NCBI RefSeq assembly: GCF_036188265.1
Contig: NZ_CP108093.1
Location: 2,666,001-2,730,000, forward strand
Origin: Streptomyces sp. NBC_00247
Lineage (GTDB): Bacteria; Actinomycetota; Actinomycetes; Streptomycetales; Streptomycetaceae
DNA: 64,000 nt
Reading direction: 5' to 3'
Part shown: in pieces, positions 58,000 to 64,000 of the stretch
Numbering within the stretch: position 1 is the stretch's first letter
Layout: each line of letters begins with the position of its first letter
The notes under the pieces: generated by a model
Seen by the model: the letters and a program-made list of their open reading frames with translations, nothing else
What the model was told of the DNA's origin: nothing
The model's database searches: none
Position numbers and translations under genes: made by a program

Positions 58000-59508
58000 A
58001 TGCCTCAAAAGCGTTCACGTACCGCGTGGACCGGCGCGCTGCTCACCGCAGCGCTCTCAGTCGGAGCTCTCTCCGGTCCCTCCGCGGGCGCCGTGAGCGG
58101 CGCCCCCGCGGCGGAAGGGGCGTACGGCTACACGGTGAAGATAGCCATCGGCGAAGGCGAGACCGCCCGCGCCTGTTCCGGTGCGCTCGTCGCGGCGCAA
58201 TGGGTCCTCACCGCGGCCAGTTGCTTCGCCGACGACCTCACGAACCCCGAACCGCCCGCGGCCGGACTGCCCGAGCTCAAGAGCGTCGCCACCGTCGGAC
58301 GTACCGATCTGTCCGGCACGGGAGGGCACGTCAGCGAGATCATGGAGCTGGTGCCGCACGCCGATCGGGACCTGGTGATGGCACGCCTCGCCGAACCCGT
58401 GACCGATGTCCCCACGGTCGCCTTCGCGGACACGCCCGCCGCCGCGGGTGACAGCCTGACGGCCGCGGGATTCGGCCGGACCAAGACGGAGTGGGTACAG
58501 GACTCGCTCCACACCGCCTCGTTCACCGTGGATTCGGTCGACGGCTCCGCGGTCGGCATCACCGGCAGCACGGCGGACGACTCCCTCTGCAAGGGTGACG
58601 CGGGCGGGCCGCTCGTCCGCGAGGTGGACGGGGTCCCCGAACTCGTGGGCATCGGCTCGCGCTCCTGGCAGGGAGGCTGCCTGGGCGTGACCGAGACCCG
58701 TAACGGCGCCGTCGCCGTGCGCACGGACGACATCGCCGACTGGGTCGCCACGACCCTGGCCCGGCCGTGGGCGCTGCTGATGGCGGCCGCCGACTTCAAC
58801 TCCGACGGCAAGGCGGACCTGCTGACGGTCGACGCGGCCGACAACTACCTCTACGTGCAGCCCGGCGACGGCACCGGTGCGTTCGGCCGACGCGTCAAGG
58901 TCTCCCCCGGCAAGTGGTCGGGCATGCGCATGCTGGCCGTCGCGGACTACACCGGCGACGGCAAGGCCGACATCCTCGCGGCCAACGTCAACGGCAACCT
59001 CTACCTCTACCCCGGCAACGGCGCCAACGGTGTCACCGGCTCCTCCGTCCCGCGAGGCGGCTGGAACACCATCGGCCTGATGGCCGCCGCGGACTTCAAC
59101 GGCGACAAGAAGGGGGACGTGGTCGGGGTGAGCGGCAACGGCAACCTCTACTTCTACGCCGGCCAGGGCACCACCTTCGCCGCGGCGACGGAGGCCAGCA
59201 CCGGCTGGGCCAACATGCGCGCCGTCGTCGCGGGCGACTTCACCGGCGACGGCAAGGCCGACGCGTACGCGATCCACGACAGCGGCGCCCTGTACCTGTA
59301 CACGGGTAAGGGAGACGGCACTTTCAACGGCGCCACCCAGACCGGCCAGGGCTGGCAGGGCATGCGCCTGGTCTCCGGCGCTGACTTCAACGGCGACGGC
59401 AGGACCGACATCATCGCGATCAACAACAACCGGGGCGTCTACGTCTACCCCGGCAAGGCGGCCGGCGCCCTGGGCACCCCCATCGTCACCCCGGCCCCGG
59501 CCAACTGA
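58000..59508 (+). CDS. Secreted trypsin-fold pseudoprotease with FG-GAP repeats
   Basis: 502 residues. Signal peptide (about 1-30), S1 trypsin-like domain (about 40-250) and five FG-GAP/VCBS repeats (about 262-490) each with a calcium-type DxNxDGxxD loop (DFNSDGKADLL, DYTGDGKADIL, DFNGDKKGDVV, DFTGDGKADAY, DFNGDGRTDII). The active site is broken: the TAAHC motif reads TAASC (Ser74 for His) and GDSGGP reads GDAGGP (Ala201 for Ser), while Asp124 remains. So a binding or scaffolding role is more likely than proteolysis. ATG 58000. Confidence 0.9.
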   Translation: MPQKRSRTAWTGALLTAALSVGALSGPSAGAVSGAPAAEGAYGYTVKIAIGEGETARACSGALVAAQWVLTAASCFADDLTNPEPPAAGLPELKSVATVGRTDLSGTGGHVSEIMELVPHADRDLVMARLAEPVTDVPTVAFADTPAAAGDSLTAAGFGRTKTEWVQDSLHTASFTVDSVDGSAVGITGSTADDSLCKGDAGGPLVREVDGVPELVGIGSRSWQGGCLGVTETRNGAVAVRTDDIADWVATTLARPWALLMAAADFNSDGKADLLTVDAADNYLYVQPGDGTGAFGRRVKVSPGKWSGMRMLAVADYTGDGKADILAANVNGNLYLYPGNGANGVTGSSVPRGGWNTIGLMAAADFNGDKKGDVVGVSGNGNLYFYAGQGTTFAAATEASTGWANMRAVVAGDFTGDGKADAYAIHDSGALYLYTGKGDGTFNGATQTGQGWQGMRLVSGADFNGDGRTDIIAINNNRGVYVYPGKAAGALGTPIVTPAPAN

Positions 59509-59528
59509 CCCGACCGTTCCGTGGCAGC

Positions 59529-59595
59529 CGCCCGCCCCACGCCCCACCGGGGCGGGCGACCCCGGGGCGTTCCCCCGGGGCCGGGGGAACGCCCC
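59529..59595 (+). terminator. Two tandem hairpin terminators
   Basis: Stem 1: 10 bp (59529-59538 with 59549-59558). Stem 2: 13-15 bp (59564-59578 with 59581-59595). They separate the pseudoprotease gene from tRNA-Arg. Confidence 0.75.
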
Positions 59596-59682
59596 CACCC
59601 GCGTCCCCCGCACACCCCCTGCGGTACCCGCTACACTGGCCGCGGCGAGCAGACCCTGCCGGGTCGGTCGCCGATCCGTCCC

Positions 59683-59755
59683 GCCTTCGTAGCTCAGGGG
59701 ATAGAGCACCACTCTCCTAAAGTGGGTGTCGCAGGTTCGAATCCTGCCGGGGGCA
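59683..59755 (+). tRNA. tRNA-Arg (anticodon CCT)
   Basis: 73-nt cloverleaf. Acceptor GCCTTCG with CGGGGGC, D-arm GCTCAGGGGATAGAGC, anticodon loop CTCCTAA with CCT at 59716-59718 reading AGG, T-arm GCAGGTTCGAATCCTGC. Discriminator A at 59755; CCA not encoded. Confidence 0.95.
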
Positions 59756-59782
59756 CAGTTTCGAGAACACGGATTCCGGCTG

Positions 59783-59818
59783 AGGGCCGGTCCGGGGCAC
59801 GAGCCCCGGACCGGCCCT
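59783..59818 (+). terminator. Terminator of tRNA-Arg
   Basis: Perfect 16-bp stem (59783-59798 with 59803-59818), ACGA loop, 27 nt after the tRNA. Confidence 0.8.
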
Positions 59819-59914
59819 TCGTCGTCGTTCCGGACGCGAGTGGTCGCGCGTTCTCTCGGCGTTCGCCCGACCGGTCATCGCCCTGCGGTGAGCGGTGAAC
59901 GCGGGTCCGTACGA

Positions 59915-60775
59915 TCAGAGGTGGGGCACACGCCGACCTGGGTGTTCCTGGTGGGGACGCGCGCCCGCGCCGTCCTCGCCCAGGCCCGCGAGGAGGCGCA
60001 GCGCGTCCTGGGCGGCGCTGCCGGCGGCGGCGGACAGCACCAGCAGTTCCATTCCCGAGTCGCCCGGCAGTGCGAAGTTCTCCTGGTGGAGTTCCAGCAG
60101 TCCGACCAGCGGGTGCCGGTACGCCTTGCGCCCGTGGGTGCGGGCGGACACTTCCGCGCGGGCCCAGAGGCGGCGGAAGCGTTCGCTGCCCATCGACAAC
60201 TCGCCGATGAGGGAAGCCAGTCGGGGATCGTCGGGGTATTCTCCGGCGGCCAGGCGCAGGTGCCCGACCACGTCGACGGTGCAGCCGTCCCAGTCCGCGT
60301 ACAGGCCGCGCTCCGCCTCCTCCAGGAAGATGTGCCGGGCGGTGTTGAGCCCAGGAATCTCCCGGCCGAAGAGGAGGCCGGCGAGGCGGTTGCCGGCGAG
60401 CACGTCCAGGCGGTGGTTCATGATCAGCGCGGGTGCGTCGGTGACCAGGTCGAGGACGCGCAGCAGCTCCGGCCGGACCCGCCCGCCCGGCGCCTTCGCG
60501 CGGGGGCGGCGCTGCTGGGCGAGCCGGCAGAGATGGTCGCGTTCGGTCTCGTCGAGGCCGAGGACACGGGCGAGCGCGTCGAGAACCTGCCCGGATGGCC
60601 GGGTGGCGCGGCCCTGCTCCAGGCGTACGTAGTAGTCGACGCTGACGCCGGACAGGTGCGCGACCTCTTCGCGGCGCAGCCCCTCGACCCGGCGGCGGCT
60701 GTCGTTGGGGATACCGGAGGCGACCGGATCGACCCGGGAACGCCGGGTCCTCAGAAAACCCGCGAGATCGTCCAT
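59915..60775 (-). CDS. XRE-family regulator with MmyB ligand domain
   Basis: 286 residues. HTH (LRREEVAHLSGVSVDYYVRLEQ) then MmyB-like ligand domain (NHRLDVLAGNRLAGLLFG, HIFLEEAERGLYADWD, YRHPLVGLLELHQENFALPGD). Divergent from a quinone reductase gene, the usual arrangement for this family, where it represses the oxidoreductase until a ligand binds. ATG 60775. Confidence 0.93.
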   Translation of the reverse strand: MDDLAGFLRTRRSRVDPVASGIPNDSRRRVEGLRREEVAHLSGVSVDYYVRLEQGRATRPSGQVLDALARVLGLDETERDHLCRLAQQRRPRAKAPGGRVRPELLRVLDLVTDAPALIMNHRLDVLAGNRLAGLLFGREIPGLNTARHIFLEEAERGLYADWDGCTVDVVGHLRLAAGEYPDDPRLASLIGELSMGSERFRRLWARAEVSARTHGRKAYRHPLVGLLELHQENFALPGDSGMELLVLSAAAGSAAQDALRLLAGLGEDGAGARPHQEHPGRRVPHL

Positions 60776-60899
60776 GCGCCCCAGTATGGCTTCGACGGCG
60801 TGCGCGAGGGTGGCCCTGCCGATACCAGGAAGTCCGGTCCGACGGAGCGGGCGCCCCTGAACACCGGGCGCCGCGGCGTCCAGGATCGGAGGCAGCCGG

Positions 60900-60913
60900 T
60901 CGGAAGCATCCGA
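60900..60913. promoter_or_regulatory. Palindrome near the quinone reductase start
   Basis: TCGGA-AGCA-TCCGA, with a partial second copy TCGAAGGCGTCCGA (60914-60927). Lies 30 bp before the quinone-reductase ATG in the divergent promoter region. Confidence 0.5.
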
Positions 60914-60942
60914 TCGAAGGCGTCCGACCCCAAGGAGTTCCC

Positions 60943-61722
60943 ATGAAGACGCTGATCGTCCACGCCCACCCGGAGCCGAACTCGCTCAACGGCTCGCTGA
61001 AGGACCTCGCGGTGTCGACCCTGGAGGGTGCCGGGCACGAGGTGCGGGTGAGCGATCTGTACGCGATGAACTGGAAGGCGGTCGTGGACGCCGCGGACTA
61101 CGGCCCCCAAGCCTCCAGTCCGCTGAAGGTCGCTTCGGACTCGGGCCGGGCTTTCGAGGCGGGGACGCTCACCCCGGACGTCCTCGCCGAGCAGGAGAAG
61201 CTGTTGTGGGCCGACACGATCATCTTCCAGTTCCCGCTGTGGTGGTACACGATGCCCGCGATCCTCAAGGGCTGGGTGGACCGGGTGTTCACGTACCGCT
61301 TCGCGTACGGCGTCGGCGTGCACGACGAGACGAAGTACGGTGAGCGCTTCGGTGAGGGCACCCTGGCGGGCAAGCGGGCGCTGCTGTCGGTGACCGCGGG
61401 CGGCCCGGAATCGCACTACTCCGCGCGGGGGATCAACGGCCCCGTCGACGATCTGCTGTTCCCGATCCAGCACGGCATCCTCTACTACCCGGGCATCGAC
61501 GTGCTGCCGCCGTTCGTGCTGTACGGCACCGACCGGATGACCGCCGAGGAGTACCGGGACGTGGCCAAGGCCTGGGAACAGCGCCTGCTCGCCCTGGAGT
61601 CGACCGAACCGGTCGCGTTCCGGCGGCAGAACTTCGGTGACTACGAGATCCCCTCGCTGCAGTTGAAGGAGGGCCTGGAGTCGCCGGGCCGCACGGGTTT
61701 CGGGCTGCACGTGCGGGGATGA
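60943..61722 (+). CDS. NAD(P)H quinone oxidoreductase (flavodoxin-like)
   Basis: 259 residues. NQO1/MdaB fold: MKTLIVHAHPEPNSLNGSL (FMN or FAD binding), FQFPLWWYTMPAILKGWVDRVF and SVTAGGPESHYSARGINGP. Reduces quinones or nitroaromatics by two electrons. Under a divergent XRE/MmyB regulator. ATG 60943 has AAGGAG upstream. Confidence 0.93.
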   Translation: MKTLIVHAHPEPNSLNGSLKDLAVSTLEGAGHEVRVSDLYAMNWKAVVDAADYGPQASSPLKVASDSGRAFEAGTLTPDVLAEQEKLLWADTIIFQFPLWWYTMPAILKGWVDRVFTYRFAYGVGVHDETKYGERFGEGTLAGKRALLSVTAGGPESHYSARGINGPVDDLLFPIQHGILYYPGIDVLPPFVLYGTDRMTAEEYRDVAKAWEQRLLALESTEPVAFRRQNFGDYEIPSLQLKEGLESPGRTGFGLHVRG

Positions 61723-61852
61723 CCGCCGCGGTGGCGCCCCTCACCCCGCCGTCCCCGTCGATCGGTTGCGCCACGCCCGGGCGGCGGTCTCCACGCGGTC
61801 GCGGGCCCCTCCTTGCGGCGCAGGGCCTCTCGCCCGGATCGCGCCGGGCCCG

Positions 61853-62165
61853 CTACACCGCCCGCTCCGCCAGCAACTCACCCATCACGCGGCGGGCGTT
61901 GGCCGCCATCCCCGGGTTCGACACCCGGTGGTGGGCGAGTTCGGGGAGCGCGACGGAGAGCGTCCAGCCGCGTGCCCGCCGCCAGGTCGCCATCGGGTCG
62001 AGCGCCGGATCGGCGAGACCCGTGCCAGCCGAAGTCGATGACGGCGGCCAACCGGCCTTCCTCGATGAGGAAGTTGCCGGGCTGGAGGTCTCCGTGGGAG
62101 CAGACCCCCGGCCCGTCCGGAGCGGGGGCCGACCGCGCCTCGCCGGGCGGTGCCGCCGCAGCCGT
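61853..62165 (-). pseudogene. Broken APH-type phosphotransferase (C-terminal relic)
   Basis: One frame holds the catalytic loop CSHGDLQPGNFLIEEGRLAA and AVIDFG (His codon about 62096; DFG at 62036-62028). Directly after DFG the frame shifts by one base, and the continuation ADPALDPMATW, RARGWTLSVALPELAHHRVS and NPGMAANARRVMGELLAE is in another frame, with about 25-30 residues deleted between. The N-terminal kinase lobe is gone. These motifs are those of aminoglycoside phosphotransferase-family kinases. The rest of the 61723-62452 interval has no gene. Confidence 0.75.
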
Positions 62166-62452
62166 ATCTCCCCGGCCCTGTTGCGCATGCGGTGGTCCCG
62201 GCCGAAAGTCCGCCATTCCGCCCCTGGATGTCAAACGAATTGCGCGCGACCGCCCGCAGGCACGGCAAGCACTGACGGGGCATCAGGTGCGCTGTGGGTC
62301 CCACCCGTCACGCCGGGGCTCCCCGCCGGACGGCAACGGGGGACCCGACGGGGTCCGCGCGGCCGACGGGGAGGCCGGACCCGGACAGCCCTCAGGCCGA
62401 AGCGTGCGACGCGACGACGGCCGGGCGCGACCTCGACGAGGCGTTCCGCGGG

Positions 62453-64000
62453 TCAGCGCAGTTCTTCCGGGCAAGGGGTGCCGGGGCTGAAGCGGTACGG
62501 CGCGGCCAGCTTGTAGACGCCCGCCTTCGGCGCGACCAGTTCGGTCCACTGGTCCCCGTGCGTCTCCTCGTCGACCTGGAGGAGGCACCCGTTGACGTTG
62601 TCGAAGGTCTTCGGAGCATCGCCGTCCTCCTTGGTGCGTTCCTTGGACTCCGCCGTCTCCTGGGGACGGTCCAGGCCGTCGCCGTCCTCGTCCACGAGGG
62701 AGAGCCAGCGGGTGTAGGGCACCCGGATGAGGACACGGCCCGCCTCCGGGACCCGGATCGTGATCTCGTCGGCCTCGAAGTTCAGGACGGTGGCGGGCGG
62801 GTCGGCGAGCGGCGTCGGGTCCTCGACCCGGTACAGCTTCCAGTTGGCGTCGGCCCAGATCGGTTTCAGGTACGGCAGGCCCGCGCCGACCAGAGCGGCT
62901 TCCTGGGCCGCCCCGCTGTCCGGGTCGCCCTTGGGCAGCACGACGTAGTGGACGGCCCAGCGGTCGAGCCACTCGCGGTAGTTGGTCGCGTCGAGGGTGT
63001 CGTCGTAGAAGAGCGGGTTGCGCTTCATGTCGGCCTGGCGGTTCCAGCCCCGGGCGAGGTTGACGTACGGCGCCAGCGCCGAGGCCTCACGGTGGCTGCT
63101 CGCGGGGACGACCTCGATCCGGCCCCTGGTCGCGTCGACGACCTGGAGCTCGTTGACCAGCGGCGCCAGCTCACGCGCCCACGAAGCGGTGGGCGCGGTA
63201 CGGACGATGTCGGCGACGCTCTTGAAGCCGATCCAGAAGTTGAGGCCGGCGACGGCGATCACCAGGGCGTACCAGCGACGGGTGCGCGGCGCGGTGAACG
63301 GCAGCGCGGCCAGCAGCACGACACCGGCGAAGAGCATCGCCATGCGCGTGATGTTGGAGCCGATCTGGGAGTCCACGAAGTACGTGGCGAGTGTGCCCAG
63401 GCCGTAGACGGCGGACGCCGTGCGGACCGTCTTCCAGTCGCGGGGGACGAGCACGAACACGAACACCGCGAAGACGAACGGCAGCGACAGCGTCCCCACC
63501 GACATCGGCTGGGTGCCGGAGAACGGGAACAGCCACGAGGACAGCCCGACCACCGCCACCGGCGGCAGCCCGATGGCGTACGCGCCGGGGCGTCGCTTGT
63601 GCAGGAAGAGCGCGGCGGCCACCACGCCCAGGAAGAGCCCGGCGACCGGGCTGGAGGCGGTGGCGAGCCCGGCGAGCGGGGCGGCGACGGCCGCCTTCGC
63701 CCAGCGCCGGTACCGCCAGCGGTACGGCCAGCAGAAGACGGCGGCGACGGCCCCGACCGCGAACATCATGCCGAGCCCGAACGTCACCCGCCCCGACAGC
63801 GCGTTGCACAGGTACGCGAAGACTCCGGCGAGCGAGCAGACGAGCGGGTTCCGCACGGCCTTGACCCGCACCAGGATCATCGCGGTCAGCCCGGCGGAGA
63901 CGGTGCCCGCGAGCATCATCGTCGAGCGGACGCCGATGAGGGACATCAGGTAGGGCGAAACCACGCTGTACGAGACGGGGTGCATGCCCCCGTACCAGGC
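62453..64000 (-). CDS. Polytopic membrane protein (partial at window end)
   Basis: At least 515 residues; the frame runs out of the window, where AWYGGMHPVSYSVVSPYLMS is still in phase, so the start lies beyond 64000. About eight to ten spans (residues about 20-250 from the first visible Met), then a soluble extracytoplasmic part of about 260 residues with YVVLPKGDPDS and LIRVPYTRWLSLVDEDGDG. It resembles actinobacterial membrane proteins of the glycosyltransferase 87 or mannosyltransferase kind, but no catalytic motif is visible, so family is unassigned. Confidence 0.7.
   Translation of the reverse strand, partial: AWYGGMHPVSYSVVSPYLMSLIGVRSTMMLAGTVSAGLTAMILVRVKAVRNPLVCSLAGVFAYLCNALSGRVTFGLGMMFAVGAVAAVFCWPYRWRYRRWAKAAVAAPLAGLATASSPVAGLFLGVVAAALFLHKRRPGAYAIGLPPVAVVGLSSWLFPFSGTQPMSVGTLSLPFVFAVFVFVLVPRDWKTVRTASAVYGLGTLATYFVDSQIGSNITRMAMLFAGVVLLAALPFTAPRTRRWYALVIAVAGLNFWIGFKSVADIVRTAPTASWARELAPLVNELQVVDATRGRIEVVPASSHREASALAPYVNLARGWNRQADMKRNPLFYDDTLDATNYREWLDRWAVHYVVLPKGDPDSGAAQEAALVGAGLPYLKPIWADANWKLYRVEDPTPLADPPATVLNFEADEITIRVPEAGRVLIRVPYTRWLSLVDEDGDGLDRPQETAESKERTKEDGDAPKTFDNVNGCLLQVDEETHGDQWTELVAPKAGVYKLAAPYRFSPGTPCPEELR

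Noticed and set aside
59683..59755. tRNA-Arg as integration site of a mobile element
   Set aside because: No integrase, no duplicated 3-prime tRNA end and no phage genes in the window.

Overview
The window is high-GC actinobacterial DNA (about 72% G+C, strong GC3 bias, frequent GTG starts, GGAGG-type ribosome sites) and gene content places it in a Streptomyces chromosome core: hrdD next to a phosphinothricin-type acetyltransferase, sepX, ECF41 and leaderless-type promoters, HrcA/CIRCE, MmyB-type XRE regulators. All functional calls below come from reading the translated sequence; no database search was run.

Layout. 1-7.3 kb: MMPL exporter with its TetR regulator, divergent from a tricorn protease, with two palindromic operators between them. 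7.4-12.2 kb: a tightly overlapping flavin monooxygenase / alpha-beta hydrolase / short-chain dehydrogenase operon divergent from a MerR regulator. 12.4-18.7 kb: exonuclease III, GNAT, an ECF41 sigma factor with its own recognisable promoter, a CPBP membrane protease, a two-component system and tRNA-Ala(CGC). 18.8-25 kb: the cell-division/molybdopterin block galU - moeA/glp - moaC - mog - rimJ - sepX, with 5-formyltetrahydrofolate cyclo-ligase divergent. 25-34 kb: membrane-anchored penicillin acylase homologue, CPA1 antiporter, MFS carrier, a CIRCE-controlled FmdB zinc-ribbon protein, MTA phosphorylase, an orphan CpaB-like protein. 34-39.6 kb: a six-gene operon for a membrane molybdenum oxidoreductase (b-type membrane subunit with zinc ribbon, Mo-bisPGD catalytic subunit, four-cluster ferredoxin, Rieske protein, small membrane protein, small acidic protein). 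40-42.7 kb: DUF6227-type protein, a 17-bp x 6 tandem repeat, hrdD with a perfect SigR-type promoter, acetyltransferase.

42.7-64 kb is more accessory in character: regulator/enzyme or regulator/transporter pairs (LigB dioxygenase with MarR, two EmrB/QacA-type MFS pumps with TetR and XRE partners, cupin with MarR, quinone reductase with XRE), secreted M6 metalloprotease, GntR, a truncated HTH-less regulator beside 23-bp tandem repeats, GPP34, an esterase, an inactive trypsin-fold protein with FG-GAP repeats, tRNA-Arg(CCT), a broken phosphotransferase and the start-truncated (by the window edge) polytopic membrane protein. Three decayed genes were found: an activating-enzyme (PflA-type) relic at 39.6-39.8 kb, the truncated regulator at 49.3-50.4 kb and the frameshifted phosphotransferase at 61.9-62.2 kb.

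How parts work together. Molybdopterin genes (moaC, mog, moeA) sit in the same transcription unit as the divisome genes, and a molybdenum enzyme operon lies about 12 kb away. Most regulators are divergent from, or just upstream of, the gene they probably control, and several have clear palindromes in the shared promoter region.
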